DNA of 64,000 nucleotides from Bradyrhizobium sp. CCGE-LA001 (GCF_000296215.2 NZ_CP013949.1:5077501-5141500); one strand, 5' to 3'; counted from the first letter of the stretch, positions 1 to 9,063 are shown. A program made the numbers and translations. The notes: generated by a model from the letters alone, not told the origin.

Positions 1-391
1 TCAGCCCGCCGATGCCGATGCCGCCGAGGATCGCCGAGCGCAGGCGATGCGGCTCGTTGAGCGCGAGCCACGCGGTCATCCGCCCGCCCATCGAATAGCC
101 CATGATGTCGGCCTGCGGAATCGCGAGATGATCCATCAGCGCGAGCACATCGCCAGCCATGAGGGGAATCGAATATTGCGCGGGCTCGTAGAGCTTGGCG
201 CTCTCGCCATGGCCGCGATTGTCGAGCGCGATGACGCGGCGGCCGTTCTTGCGCAGCTCCGAGACCCAGGTCGGATAGACCCAGTTCACGTTCTTGCTGG
301 AGGCAAAGCCGTGCACGAGGATGACCGGCTCGCCCTCGCCTTCGTCGAGATAGGCAATTTCAACGGCGCCGTTGTGGAAGCTCGGCATCAT
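1..391 (-). CDS. alpha/beta hydrolase, C-terminus cut by window edge
   Basis: Reading the minus strand from the ATG ATG pair at 391 gives an open frame of 130 codons that runs off the left edge. The N-terminal part shows an alpha/beta-hydrolase fold: an oxyanion loop HGFAS near residue 27, the DNRGHGES strand-turn, and a nucleophile elbow GYSMGG (GxSxG) near residue 96. The catalytic Asp and His would lie beyond the edge. The family covers esterases, dienelactone-type and haloperoxidase-like hydrolases, so the substrate cannot be assigned. It ends an isolated minus-strand unit; a palindromic repeat lies just upstream of the start. Confidence 0.8.
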   Translation of the reverse strand, partial: MMPSFHNGAVEIAYLDEGEGEPVILVHGFASSKNVNWVYPTWVSELRKNGRRVIALDNRGHGESAKLYEPAQYSIPLMAGDVLALMDHLAIPQADIMGYSMGGRMTAWLALNEPHRLRSAILGGIGIGGL

Positions 392-429
392 CAGTTCCGG
401 GAGGTCTCGAGGGGGACAAGCCGATCTTA

Positions 430-507
430 GAGCATGATCCGGAAAGTTGTGCAGCCGTTTTTGCGCGCGGCAAACGCGGAACGCGTTTGCGTGGAGATCA
501 TGTGCTC
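430..507. repeat. palindromic intergenic repeat (GAGCATGATC type)
   Basis: The ends are inverted copies: agagcatgatc at 430-440 and gatcatgtgctc at 496-507. The centre also carries an inverted core (aaacgc...gcgttt). It lies between the hydrolase start and the next minus-strand gene. Short palindromes with this end are common between genes in Bradyrhizobium-type genomes; no coding function is seen. Confidence 0.5.
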
Positions 508-555
508 AAACAATAGCCTGGAGCGCGACCACGAATGACCGCAATCTGGTCGCGT

Positions 556-1692
556 TTAGGCCCGAAGGCCTGCCGTCGCCAGAGCGGCCTCCGCGGCCAT
601 CTGCGCCCGGCGGAGCCGCTTCGCGCGCCTGCGATCGCACCACGCCTGGGTGAGACGCTCGGTGGTGGCCTTGATCGAGGACAACAGGCCGAACAGCGTC
701 AGCGCTGCGCCGAACAGCCAGAGCGCCAGATCGAACATGCCGCCGACGAGCAGCAATGCACCGCGGCCCAGCAGCTTCATGATGGCGCGAGTCTTGCCGC
801 CCTGGGCTTCCGCGAGCCGCGCCGCGCGCGCGACATCCTTCGGTCCTTCGGCGATGCGCAACGTGTCCATCGCCCCGCGCGTGCCGGTCTTGCCGGCAAC
901 ACGCGTCACGTCCTTGCCGAGCCGAACCAGCGCGCCCGCCTTCTCGGCACGGAACGCAGCCTTGATCGCGCGCACGGTCTCGCCCGGGCGCAGCACCGAA
1001 CCCTTGGCGACCGCATTCTGGAGCATCGGCGTGTCGACGACCTCGCGCGCGGACCGGCCGGCCCATGCGGCAAGCCCCTCGCCGAGCCGCCCCACCTTGC
1101 GCGCGTCCTTGACCAGCGTCAGCCCGGCGCGCACCGGCGCGGCGCCGCCGACGGAAACATAGGTTGCCGCGGTCACCGCAAGGCCCGCCGCCGCAAGTCC
1201 GAGCACGAGGCGGTCGGTGTCCTCGCCCATGGCGAGGTGCTTGCCCTCGCGGACGATGTCCCTGATGTCGCCGAACACGAAGAGATCGCCGGCCACCGTT
1301 CCCGACAGGCTCGCGACGTCCTCGGCATTGCCGGTGACGAGGCCGGTGGCAAATCGCTTGGCGAATTGCGAGGTGGAATTCTCCGCCTTGACCGCATCGT
1401 TGACCCGGCTGAGGAGATCGTCCGGCAGCGCGATGTTGCGGTCACGCGCGAGCGCGACGAAACTGTCGGCGAGGTCGGCGTCACCAGCCGCAAGCGCCGC
1501 CTCGATATTGTCCTGAACCAGGCGCTCGTTCTGCCGCAGCAGCACGTCGAGCTTGAGCTCGGAGAGCACGGCCGGATCGTCCTGGGCGGCGAGGATCGCG
1601 CCGGCCTCGCGGGCATAGGGTGCTACCTGCGCGAGCATGAAGCTGCATGCCGCGATACCGGCCAACGGTGTGCTGATTCGCAGCCATTTCAT
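556..1692 (-). CDS. conserved hypothetical membrane protein
   Basis: Product of 378 residues, not assigned to a named family. I chose the ATG at 1692 over the longer frame beginning at 1782 because it puts a signal-like hydrophobic segment (MKWLRISTPLAG onward) at the N-terminus. The middle holds a glycine/alanine-rich hydrophobic stretch (LGLAAAGLAVTAATYV) likely to be membrane-embedded. A second hydrophobic hairpin near the C-terminus (about LLLVGGMFDLALWLFGAAL) is followed by a strongly basic tail rich in Arg and Lys. The pattern suggests an inner-membrane protein with soluble helical domains. It is transcribed alone; its neighbours give no functional clue. Confidence 0.6.
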   Translation of the reverse strand: MKWLRISTPLAGIAACSFMLAQVAPYAREAGAILAAQDDPAVLSELKLDVLLRQNERLVQDNIEAALAAGDADLADSFVALARDRNIALPDDLLSRVNDAVKAENSTSQFAKRFATGLVTGNAEDVASLSGTVAGDLFVFGDIRDIVREGKHLAMGEDTDRLVLGLAAAGLAVTAATYVSVGGAAPVRAGLTLVKDARKVGRLGEGLAAWAGRSAREVVDTPMLQNAVAKGSVLRPGETVRAIKAAFRAEKAGALVRLGKDVTRVAGKTGTRGAMDTLRIAEGPKDVARAARLAEAQGGKTRAIMKLLGRGALLLVGGMFDLALWLFGAALTLFGLLSSIKATTERLTQAWCDRRRAKRLRRAQMAAEAALATAGLRA

Positions 1693-1997
1693 GCGGAAAA
1701 CCTGGAAGGTCCTGAAATCGTTGACGCCTGACGATTCGTCTCTGGCCGCAACTACGTTCGTCCCACAGACATAGTACGCCAAAATTGCGACACAACGTCC
1801 CCGACGAAAGAAGGGCTTCTCTCAGGCCGCAAGATTGTGTCGAATTTGTATGAGCAAATGAGCATGGGGCGTTGCGGAGCTTTCGGTTCCGCTGGACTAG
1901 CAATCATCTATACCCGCCAGTATGGTCCGCGGCGCCATAATGATGCCGCGTCAGTTTTGATTGTATCTGCCGCCATTGCCACTCCAGGATGATTACG
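1693..1997. other. intergenic gap between divergent genes
   Basis: About 305 bases separating a minus-strand gene (left) from a plus-strand gene (right), so it should hold promoters for both. I see no convincing -35/-10 pair, RNA gene or repeat. The only clear signal is AGGA at 1986-1989, which serves as ribosome binding site for the ATG at 1998. Confidence 0.4.
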
Positions 1998-2243
1998 ATG
2001 TCCGACCATGTCGTCCCGCACTTCCACAACGATGCCGGTGTTCCCGTCATCGAGATCGGCTCGCAAGAGTTCATGTGCGTGGGCGCCAACCCTCCGTTCG
2101 ATCATCCGCACGTCTTCCTCGACCTCGGCAACGACAACGAGATCATCTGCCCCTATTGCTCGACGCTGTACCGCTTCGCGGCCGACCTGAAGCCGGGCGA
2201 AGCCCGCCCGCCGGAATGCGTGCTGAAGGACAAGGTGGCCTGA
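1998..2243 (+). CDS. zinc-finger CHCC domain protein
   Basis: Small protein of 81 residues. It carries the zf-CHCC motif: Cys27, His36 (in DHPH), Cys51 and Cys54 (CPYC), the pattern also found in the mitochondrial complex I accessory subunit NDUFS6. Bacterial members are short stand-alone proteins of similar length; their exact role is unclear, though a link to complex I or metal handling is often proposed. The start at 1998 is preferred over the ATG at 1989 because AGGA sits eight bases before it. The next gene starts about 20 bases downstream, so the two may be co-transcribed. Confidence 0.85.
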   Translation: MSDHVVPHFHNDAGVPVIEIGSQEFMCVGANPPFDHPHVFLDLGNDNEIICPYCSTLYRFAADLKPGEARPPECVLKDKVA

Positions 2244-2262
2244 CCGCCCGTATCGGTCAGGG

Positions 2263-3465
2263 GTGGCGCTCTCCCGAACGATTGTCATCGCCGGTGCTGG
2301 CATCGGTGGACTGACGGCCGCGCTTGCGCTCGCGGCCCGCGGCTTCCGCATCGTCGTGCTGGAAAAGGCCGAGCGGCTCGAGGAAGTCGGCGCCGGCCTG
2401 CAACTCTCCCCCAATGCCAGCCGCGTGCTGGTGGAGCTCGGCCTCGCCGAGCGGCTCAACGAGCGCGCCGTGACGCCGGAGGCGGTCTCGATCATGAGCG
2501 CCCGGGCCGGCGGCGAGTTGCTGCGCATGCCGCTCGGTGAAGCCGCCTCGGCGCGCGCCGGCGCGCCCTATTGGGTGGTGCACCGCGCCGACCTGCAATC
2601 CGCGCTCGCCGGCGCCGTTTCCGACCATCCTGACATCGATCTGAAGCTGGGCGCGACCTTCGAGGACGTGGCGCCGCACGCCAAGGGGCTGACGGTGGTC
2701 CATCGCAGCGGCACGATCCGCCGCAGCGATCTGGCGAGCGCGTTGATCGGCGCCGACGGGATCTGGTCGACGGTCCGCCAGCATCTGTTTCCCGAGGTGC
2801 AGCCGCGCTTCTCGGGCCTGATCGCGTGGCGCGGCACGCTCGATGCCACGCAATTGCCGAAGGATTACACCGCGCGCCGGGTGCAGCTCTGGATGGGCCG
2901 CAACGCCCATCTCGTGGCCTATCCGATCGCGGGCGGACGCCAGATCAACGTGGTCGCCGTGCTGCCGGGCACCTGGAACAGGCCGGGCTGGAGCACGCCC
3001 GGCGATCGGCGGGAGGTGATGGAGGCCTTTGCCGCGCCCCATTGGCCGGCCTCGGCGCGGATGATGCTCGCCACGGTCGACAGCTGGCGGAAATGGGCGC
3101 TGTTCGGCGTTCCCGACGGCTGTCGCTGGAGCAACGGGCCGATCGGGCTGCTCGGCGATGCCGTGCATGCGATGCTGCCGTTCGCGGCGCAAGGCGCCGG
3201 CATGGCGATCGAGGATGCCGCCGTGCTCGCCCGGCATTTGAGCGTCAGGACCGCCGAAAGCACTGCGGACATCACGGCCGCGTTGACACAATACGGCCGG
3301 GCACGCCAGGCGCGCGTGCGGCGGGTGCAGCGGACGGCGCGGCAGCAGGGCCGCATCTACCATTTCAAAGGGCCGCTCGCGCTCGCGCGCGACCTTGTGA
3401 TCCGCGCCCTTGGCCCGGACCGCATGCTGGCGCGGCAGGACTGGATCTACAATTGGCGGCCGTGA
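2263..3465 (+). CDS. FAD-dependent monooxygenase (salicylate hydroxylase-like)
   Basis: 400-residue class A flavoprotein monooxygenase. Visible motifs in order: the Rossmann GxGxxG as GAGIGG near residue 11, a DG motif GADGIWSTVR near residue 166, and the GD motif GDAVHAMLPFAAQGAG near residue 300, which binds the FAD ribityl chain. The family uses NAD(P)H and O2 to hydroxylate aromatic rings (salicylate, 3-hydroxybenzoate, kynurenine). The substrate is not predictable here. The start is GTG at 2263, directly after a GGG run. It follows the zinc-finger gene by about 20 bases and converges on a lipoprotein gene. Confidence 0.85.
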   Translation: MALSRTIVIAGAGIGGLTAALALAARGFRIVVLEKAERLEEVGAGLQLSPNASRVLVELGLAERLNERAVTPEAVSIMSARAGGELLRMPLGEAASARAGAPYWVVHRADLQSALAGAVSDHPDIDLKLGATFEDVAPHAKGLTVVHRSGTIRRSDLASALIGADGIWSTVRQHLFPEVQPRFSGLIAWRGTLDATQLPKDYTARRVQLWMGRNAHLVAYPIAGGRQINVVAVLPGTWNRPGWSTPGDRREVMEAFAAPHWPASARMMLATVDSWRKWALFGVPDGCRWSNGPIGLLGDAVHAMLPFAAQGAGMAIEDAAVLARHLSVRTAESTADITAALTQYGRARQARVRRVQRTARQQGRIYHFKGPLALARDLVIRALGPDRMLARQDWIYNWRP

Positions 3466-3486
3466 CGCGTGCTCAGGTGCGGCGGC

Positions 3487-3912
3487 TCAGCGCACGGCGC
3501 TGCCGGATCTCGGGGCGGGCTTGATCGCCGGCGGCTGCGGAGCTGACGCCGTCGGCGCGGCATTCGGCGGCGTTTCCCGACACCTATTGCGGCGCCAGGC
3601 ATCCTCGACGAGTTGCGACTGGCCCCGCACCGCAACGTATTCGTTGCGATAGGCGAGCTCGGATACGACGGCGCCGCCGACGCCGGTCTCCGCCTTATCC
3701 ATCAGCCGCTGCAGATCGGCCGTGCGGGCGGCGAGCGCCTTGCGCTCCGCCTCGAGCTGCTTGCAGTCGTACAGTTCGTATTTGCCGGGATCGGCAAAAG
3801 CCGGCGCGACCGTCTCGCTCATGCCGGCGCAGCCGGACAGCGCAAGGCCAGCCGCAAGCAGCGCCGGCAGCGCGACGGAGCCGCGCAGGAAACATGAAAA
3901 CGAAGCAGCCAT
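3487..3912 (-). CDS. putative lipoprotein with coiled-coil segment
   Basis: 141 residues. The N-terminus is a lipoprotein signal: a hydrophobic stretch followed by the lipobox LSGC, so it should be lipidated and anchored in the membrane. The middle contains a heptad-like helical region (LEAERKALAARTADLQRLM), followed by a conserved small domain with Cys (NRCRE). The C-terminus is proline/alanine-rich. No named family was recognised; similar small lipoproteins with this layout occur in Rhizobiales. The gene converges on the monooxygenase, with only about 20 bases between the stops. Confidence 0.75.
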   Translation of the reverse strand: MAASFSCFLRGSVALPALLAAGLALSGCAGMSETVAPAFADPGKYELYDCKQLEAERKALAARTADLQRLMDKAETGVGGAVVSELAYRNEYVAVRGQSQLVEDAWRRNRCRETPPNAAPTASAPQPPAIKPAPRSGSAVR

Positions 3913-4079
3913 GCCGGATGAATAGTCCCCGTAAATTGAGAATGCCTAAAGCAACAACAGATGTCCGGATTGAGGCTTCCGTGGCGGGACCGGTCGGCTG
4001 ACGCGGGAATCGCAACGACCGGCCGATCAAGCAGGCCGATCCAGTGCTCAAAGCGTGTGCGAAAACAACTGTATTCTCT

Positions 4080-4107
4080 TTGCCTTAGACTATTTGCGCC
4101 GTATAGA
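4080..4107 (+). promoter_or_regulatory. likely promoter of tRNA-Leu
   Basis: TTGCCT at 4080-4085 and TATAGA at 4102-4107 with a 16-base spacer fit a housekeeping sigma promoter. Transcription would begin a few bases before the mature tRNA 5' end at 4117. Position and fit are the only evidence. Confidence 0.4.
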
Positions 4108-4116
4108 TGGGCCGAT

Positions 4117-4411
4117 GCGGGCGTGGCGGAACTGGTAGACGCATCGGACTTAAGCCATTGAGTGCCCTGGGGGAAACCCTGGGAGCAGAACTGCTCAAAG
4201 TCGGGGAAACCTTCGCTGGCAATCCCGAGCCAAGCCTCCGTCAGGGGGAAGGTGTAGAGACTAGACGGGCAGCACCTACAGCGGACAAACGCCAGGGTGA
4301 AGGGATAGTCCAGACCACGAACGCCGGGTGGGCGGCGGCGAAAGCCGAAGTGGTAAGAAAATCCGTGGGGCCGCAAGGCCTGTGCCGGTTCGAGTCCGGC
4401 CGCCCGCACCA
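4117..4411 (+). tRNA. tRNA-Leu(UAA), interrupted by a group I intron
   Basis: The exons are 4117-4151 and 4358-4411; joined they give an 89-nt class II tRNA with encoded CCA (4409-4411). The acceptor GCGGGCG pairs with CGCCCGC. The D-arm region (GGCGGAACTGGTAGACGC) is leucine-like. The anticodon arm is TCGGA-CTTAAAA-TCCGT with anticodon TAA, formed only after splicing. The long variable arm is GGCC-GCAA-GGCC, and the T-arm is GCCGG-TTCGAGT-CCGGC. The 5' exon ends after U34 and the 3' exon starts at A35, so the intron splits the anticodon. A scanner not expecting introns could miss or misplace this gene. cysD begins about 75 bases downstream. Confidence 0.93.
4152..4357 (+). ncRNA. self-splicing group I intron in the tRNA-Leu anticodon
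   Basis: 206 nt. The splice-site helix P1 can form between the exon end ACTT (4148-4151) and GAGT (4160-4163), with the expected U-G wobble at the 5' splice site. The conserved core is visible: a P element near 4221 (aatcccgagccaagcc), an R element at 4256-4269 (agagactagacggg) and an S element near 4301 (agggatagtccagacc), whose AGAC/AGUC segments pair to give P7. The last base is the conserved terminal G (4357). GAAA-capped hairpins are present. It resembles the small IC3 introns of cyanobacterial and plastid tRNA-Leu(UAA). No homing endonuclease frame is present. Confidence 0.9.
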
Positions 4412-4484
4412 AGTCCCGGAATCGCTGGCGCCGGCGGCACGGGGACATTCCGAGCCCGACAAGCGCAGCAGACGATAGTACGTG

Positions 4485-5423
4485 ATGGATACTTCAATAT
4501 CACAGGATCAGATTCCGCGACGCGCTCTGCCGAAGCATCTCAGGAGCCTGGAGGCGGAATCCATCGAGATCATGCGGGAGGTGATTGCCGAATTCAGATC
4601 ACCCGTGATGCTGTATTCGATCGGCAAAGACTCCAGCGTGATGCTGCACCTCGCCATCAAGGCATTCCATCCGGCGAGGCCGCCTTTTCCCCTTCTTCAT
4701 GTCGATACGACATGGAAATTTCGGGAGATGATTGCGTTTCGGGACGAAACCGCGCGTCGGCTCGGGCTCGATATGATCATCTATGCCAACCAGGACGGAT
4801 TGGCGCGTGGCATCAGCCCCATCGCCTCCGGATCTTCCGCGCATACCCAGATCATGAAGACGGAGGCGCTCAAGCAGGCGCTGGATCTCCATGGCTTCGA
4901 CGCGGCATTCGGCGGAGCGCGGAGAGACGAGGAGAAGAGCCGAGCCAAGGAGCGCATCTTCTCGTTCCGCTCGCAGGGGCATGTCTGGGATCCGCGCAAT
5001 CAGCGTCCCGAACTGTGGAACCTGTTCAACACGCGGATTCGGCCGGGCGAAACCATCCGCGTCTTTCCGCTGTCGAATTGGACCGAACTGGACATCTGGC
5101 ACTACATCATGCTGGAGAGAATTCCCGTGGTGCCGCTCTACCTCGCCAAGGAACGTCCCGTGGTGCGGCGCGACGGAGCCTGGATCATGGTGGACGACGA
5201 CCGTCTGCCGCTCGCGCCCGGCGAGCAGCCGGAGATGCGACGTGTGCGATTTCGAACCCTGGGATGCTATCCGTTGACGGGGGCCATCGAATCCGACGCC
5301 ACCACCCTCGAAGATGTTCTGTCGGAGATGCGATCGACGCGTCTGTCGGAACGTCAGGGCCGCCTCATCGACAGTGACGAGACCGCCTCGATGGAAAAGA
5401 AGAAGCGAGAAGGTTACTTTTGA
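4485..5423 (+). CDS. cysD: sulfate adenylyltransferase subunit 2 (CysD/NodP)
   Basis: 312 residues, the usual CysD length. With CysN it makes adenosine 5'-phosphosulfate from ATP and sulfate in the cytosol. The PP-loop SIGKDS near residue 45 binds ATP, and the [12 protein letters not shown] strand is typical of the PAPS-reductase-like fold. The ATG at 4485 is preferred to the in-frame GTG at 4482. Its stop overlaps the start of cysNC in TGATG, implying translational coupling. In rhizobia the same pair occurs as nodPQ for Nod-factor sulfation; the surroundings here (glycan genes, sulfotransferases) suggest sulfate donor supply for a surface glycan rather than cysteine synthesis, but the sequence does not exclude either. 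Confidence 0.93.
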   Translation: MDTSISQDQIPRRALPKHLRSLEAESIEIMREVIAEFRSPVMLYSIGKDSSVMLHLAIKAFHPARPPFPLLHVDTTWKFREMIAFRDETARRLGLDMIIYANQDGLARGISPIASGSSAHTQIMKTEALKQALDLHGFDAAFGGARRDEEKSRAKERIFSFRSQGHVWDPRNQRPELWNLFNTRIRPGETIRVFPLSNWTELDIWHYIMLERIPVVPLYLAKERPVVRRDGAWIMVDDDRLPLAPGEQPEMRRVRFRTLGCYPLTGAIESDATTLEDVLSEMRSTRLSERQGRLIDSDETASMEKKKREGYF

Positions 5424-7297
5424 TGGACGGCGTCGACGTTGCCGGGGAGCGCGCGAGCAAGGACCTTCTCAGATTCCTGACGTGCGGATCAGTCGACGAC
5501 GGCAAGTCCACGCTGATCGGGCGTCTTCTTCACGATTCCAAGCAGATCTTCCAGGATCAGTTGTCTGCGCTCGCCAAGGATTCGGCACGCTATGGCACGA
5601 CGGGCGGTGACATCGATCTGGCCCTTCTCGTCGACGGCCTCGAAGCCGAGCGCGAACAGGGAATCACGATCGACGTTGCCTATCGCTTCTTCGGAACGCC
5701 GAAGCGATCCTTCATCGTCGCGGATACGCCCGGGCACGAGCAGTATACGAGGAACATGGCGACCGGAGCATCAAACTCCGACCTCGCCGTCCTGCTCGTC
5801 GATGCCCGGAAAGGCGTTCTGGTCCAGACACGTCGGCACTCGCTGATTTGCTCACTCCTGGGTCTTCGCCACGTCGTCCTCGCCGTGAACAAGATCGACC
5901 TGGTCTCGTATCAGGCGAGCGTTTTCGAGCGGATCGTCTCGGACTATCGCGTCTTCGCATCCAAGCTGGGCTTCTCGTCGATCGAAGCGATACCGATCTC
6001 CGCCCGCGACGGCGACAACGTCACGAGTCGGTCACGCAAGACGCCCTGGTATGATGGCCCGACACTGCTGGAATATCTCGAGACCGTCGACGTCGCGCAT
6101 GGAACTGCCGACAAGCCGTTCCGGTTTCCGGTGCAATGGGTCAATCGTCCGGGACCCGATTTCAGGGGTTTTGCCGGTACGGTCGCCTCCGGCACGATAC
6201 ATCCCGGAGACCCCATCATCGCGGCCGGCTCCGGCCAGACGTCGAGCGTGAAAGAGCTCATCACCTATGAAGGCCCGCAGGCGTCGGCCGGCGCAGGCGA
6301 CGCCGTCACGCTGGTCCTGGCGGATGAGATCGATATCGCGCGCGGCGATCTCCTGGTCAGCCCGGCGTCGCGTCCCGAAGTCTCGGATCAATTTGCTGCG
6401 CATATCATCTGGATGAGCGATCAACCGCTCATCCCGGGCCGTTCGTATCTGGCCCGTATCGGGACCAAGACCACGCCGGTCTCCGTCACCGGGATCAAAT
6501 ACAAGATCGACGTCAATACGCGCGAGCATCTCGCGGCCCCTACCCTGGGTCTGAACGACATCGGCTTCTGCAACTTGTCGACCGGCGCGCCGGTTGCGTT
6601 CGATCCATACGAAGAGAACCGCAAGACCGGCTCGTTCATCATGATCGATCGGCTGACCAATGATACGCTCGGCGCCGGCATGATCGCCTTCGGCCTGCGA
6701 CGCGGCACCAACATCCCCTGGCAGGCGACGCTGATCGGCAAGGCCGAGCGTGCCGCACACAAGCAACAGAAGCCGGCCATCATCTGGTTCACCGGCCTGT
6801 CAGGGGCGGGAAAATCGACCATCGCCAACATCGTTGAGCGGCGGCTTCATGCCGCCGGTCATCACACGATGATGCTCGACGGCGACAATGTGAGGCACGG
6901 GCTCAACCGTGACCTCGGCTTCACCGAGGCGGACCGGGTCGAAAACATCCGGCGCGCCGGCGAAGTGGCAAAGCTGCTGGTGGATGCCGGCCTGATCGTC
7001 TTGTGCTCCTTCATTTCGCCATACCGGGCAGAGCGCGAAATGATACGCCGACTGGTCGCTGATGGGGAATTCATCGAGGTCTTCGTCGACACGCCGATCG
7101 AGGAATGCGCCAGGCGCGATCCCAAAGGGCTCTACGCAAAGGCGAAAGCCGGCACGATCAAGAATTTCACCGGCTTCGATGCGCCATACGAAGCCCCCGA
7201 ACGTCCCGAGATACACTTGCATACGATCGGCCAGCAGCCAGAACAACTGGCCCATCATCTGATTGCAAAGCTGACCGAACTTGGACTGATACGATAG
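5423..7297 (+). CDS. cysNC: bifunctional CysN GTPase / CysC APS kinase (NodQ-like)
   Basis: 624-residue fusion. The N-terminal half is an EF-Tu-like GTPase that drives APS formation with CysD: P-loop GSVDDGKST at 22-30, DTPGH at 101-105 and NKID at about 156-159, followed by beta-barrel domains. The C-terminal part (from about 440) is APS kinase, which phosphorylates APS to PAPS: P-loop GLSGAGKST near 459 and the DGDNVRHGLN motif near 486. Both active sites look intact. The fusion means the unit delivers PAPS, the donor used by sulfotransferases. Two such enzymes are encoded convergently just downstream. The start ATG overlaps the cysD stop by one base. Confidence 0.94.
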   Translation: MDGVDVAGERASKDLLRFLTCGSVDDGKSTLIGRLLHDSKQIFQDQLSALAKDSARYGTTGGDIDLALLVDGLEAEREQGITIDVAYRFFGTPKRSFIVADTPGHEQYTRNMATGASNSDLAVLLVDARKGVLVQTRRHSLICSLLGLRHVVLAVNKIDLVSYQASVFERIVSDYRVFASKLGFSSIEAIPISARDGDNVTSRSRKTPWYDGPTLLEYLETVDVAHGTADKPFRFPVQWVNRPGPDFRGFAGTVASGTIHPGDPIIAAGSGQTSSVKELITYEGPQASAGAGDAVTLVLADEIDIARGDLLVSPASRPEVSDQFAAHIIWMSDQPLIPGRSYLARIGTKTTPVSVTGIKYKIDVNTREHLAAPTLGLNDIGFCNLSTGAPVAFDPYEENRKTGSFIMIDRLTNDTLGAGMIAFGLRRGTNIPWQATLIGKAERAAHKQQKPAIIWFTGLSGAGKSTIANIVERRLHAAGHHTMMLDGDNVRHGLNRDLGFTEADRVENIRRAGEVAKLLVDAGLIVLCSFISPYRAEREMIRRLVADGEFIEVFVDTPIEECARRDPKGLYAKAKAGTIKNFTGFDAPYEAPERPEIHLHTIGQQPEQLAHHLIAKLTELGLIR

Positions 7298-7315
7298 AAG
7301 GCTCGAGCCCACGCA

Positions 7316-9043
7316 TCACGCTCTTGCTCGCCTGTAGGCCCAATGAATGGTGTCGCGCAGAACTCCGACGTAGACGGAGATCAAGCTGCTTTCGGCGATC
7401 ACGTCGGGAGCAAATCTCAAATCGTAGAGATTGGGATCGACGGGACCAATTCTCATCGGCACGGCGATGATGCCGTCGCGACGCTGGAAAAGGTTGTGCC
7501 TCAAAAAGCGTCCAAGCGGCCGGACCTCGCCTACTCTGTCGTCACCGCCGGAAGGTCCTACAACGGCCGCGGCTTGATCTTTGGTCGCATCGGCCGAAAC
7601 CTCACCATGCGAGAAAGCCCGCCCCCCTCGGGTATCATCCGGCTCGCGGGAGTGGAGCTTCTCTAGCTCGGATTTGACGAGTTTTCCGACCATCGGCACG
7701 ACCTGTCGTTCGACCTCCCTCGCGACGATTTGAGCGCGCACCGACGACAAGCTTTCCGAACTCGCAAATCGCGAGAGCTCCTCCTCGGAGAGCTGACGAA
7801 GATCGGTGCTGCCAGCCGAAAACGGAATCCCATAGTAGCGCTGTTGGAATGAGACAATGTTGTGGTCGAGGAAATCTGTCTCGACCAGGAACGGAACGGA
7901 GAAGTGCGTGCTCGACATCAATCGCAGCGGCCGATGGCGAAACGCCGCGACGTGACGCGGCAGCACCGACGAGCCGTCGTAACCGAACTTCACCATGAAG
8001 TCCTGAGGGAGTGCCTCGAGCTGACGGACGACGTCCGCCGACAAGGATTGTCGCCATCCGTTGATGCGGCCCTCCCTGAACGTGGGGCTCGAACGACCGG
8101 ATGCCGCGGCGCAGATATCCCGGGTGATCCCAGGCGCGTGCAATTTGAGCTGCAGCGACCACACCAGTGCCTCGAATGCCTCGTCCGAACCGCCGCCGGC
8201 ATCACCAACGATCTCTTCAAACGAAATCGGGACGACGTTTCCGCAGTCCAGCCAGGCTGCAAACTCGCCGACCCGATCGCGGATCGAGCCCAGCAGCCAT
8301 CGATCCTCCATCAGTCGCCCAATGCGTTCCTCGAAGGAGAGATGTCCCAGCAAAACCGACAAAGGACTGTTGCCGTCGATGTGCCAATAATTGGCTTCGG
8401 AGACCAATATGTCGAACGGATTGCGGTAGTTGAAGAGTGCGGGCGACCGCATGAAGGGGTGAGCCCGATTGCCAAACGGCGCGCGCTGCAGCTCGTCTCG
8501 GAAAAACTCCCGCGTCATGGTATGCGCGTTGCTGTGAAGCAGATAGTACCAATGACCGCCCTTCGGCCGGTCCGGCGCAACGCCCCCAGCGGCATAGCCA
8601 AGCGCTTCTGCCAATCTGAAGAGGAGATGCGTGCCTGCCTTGGGTATCGATATCAGGTAGAGCGGCAGGTTTGAATAGTAACGCTCTGTGACCGGAGCGA
8701 CCAGAGTTGGCGCGCGGCGATCCACATAGCCGAGCAGCGCGGCGCTTACATTCTCTGCATCACCACCCATGAGAAGAGTAGCGTCGCAGGGATCGAACGC
8801 GTCGGGCTCGGCCGGAGCCGGAGCCTGGCCGTTCCGTTCCGATACTTGGAAAGCGTCGCCGAATTCTGAAGAAAGAGCCGAGACAATCTTAGCCGACGCA
8901 TCGTCAAGAAGGTGCGCGGTGACAGTTCGACAGCCCCCGTCCAACAGACCACGGACGGCTCCTATCCAAGAGCTCGCACGGCTCGGCTCGGGAACGAATT
9001 GGAGAGAGCGCCCCCGCTGTGGCGCACGGTCGTTTTGCTGCAT
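7316..9043 (-). CDS. PAPS-dependent sulfotransferase family protein with repeated C-terminal motif
   Basis: 575 residues. The central region (about 130-355) is a sulfotransferase fold: the phosphosulfate loop SIPKAGTHLL at 132-141, the 3'-phosphate-binding element RNPFDILVS at 207-215 and a late FREGRINGW element near 323, where RKGxxGDW usually stands. The first 120 residues form an extra domain with no assignment. After the catalytic domain comes a short motif HNIVSFQQRYYGIPFSAG at 394-411 and a diverged second copy HNLFQRRDGIIAVPMRIG at 516-533. The gene is 20 bases downstream of another sulfotransferase on the same strand and converges on cysNC, so the PAPS supplier and consumers are adjacent. 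The acceptor is unknown; a surface glycan is inferred. Confidence 0.8.
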   Translation of the reverse strand: MQQNDRAPQRGRSLQFVPEPSRASSWIGAVRGLLDGGCRTVTAHLLDDASAKIVSALSSEFGDAFQVSERNGQAPAPAEPDAFDPCDATLLMGGDAENVSAALLGYVDRRAPTLVAPVTERYYSNLPLYLISIPKAGTHLLFRLAEALGYAAGGVAPDRPKGGHWYYLLHSNAHTMTREFFRDELQRAPFGNRAHPFMRSPALFNYRNPFDILVSEANYWHIDGNSPLSVLLGHLSFEERIGRLMEDRWLLGSIRDRVGEFAAWLDCGNVVPISFEEIVGDAGGGSDEAFEALVWSLQLKLHAPGITRDICAAASGRSSPTFREGRINGWRQSLSADVVRQLEALPQDFMVKFGYDGSSVLPRHVAAFRHRPLRLMSSTHFSVPFLVETDFLDHNIVSFQQRYYGIPFSAGSTDLRQLSEEELSRFASSESLSSVRAQIVAREVERQVVPMVGKLVKSELEKLHSREPDDTRGGRAFSHGEVSADATKDQAAAVVGPSGGDDRVGEVRPLGRFLRHNLFQRRDGIIAVPMRIGPVDPNLYDLRFAPDVIAESSLISVYVGVLRDTIHWAYRRARA

Positions 9044-9063
9044 CGTGTCGGATTAGTCCATAT

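Noticed and set aside
535..1731. Long plus-strand open frame over the hypothetical membrane protein
   Set aside because: Composition is Arg/Glu/His-rich without domains, typical of an antisense shadow in GC-rich DNA; the minus-strand frame has a signal-like N-terminus and membrane segments.
4485..7297. Nodulation genes nodP and nodQ
   Set aside because: The same enzyme types, but no nodABC, nodH, nodD or nod box is seen; the neutral names cysD and cysNC are safer.
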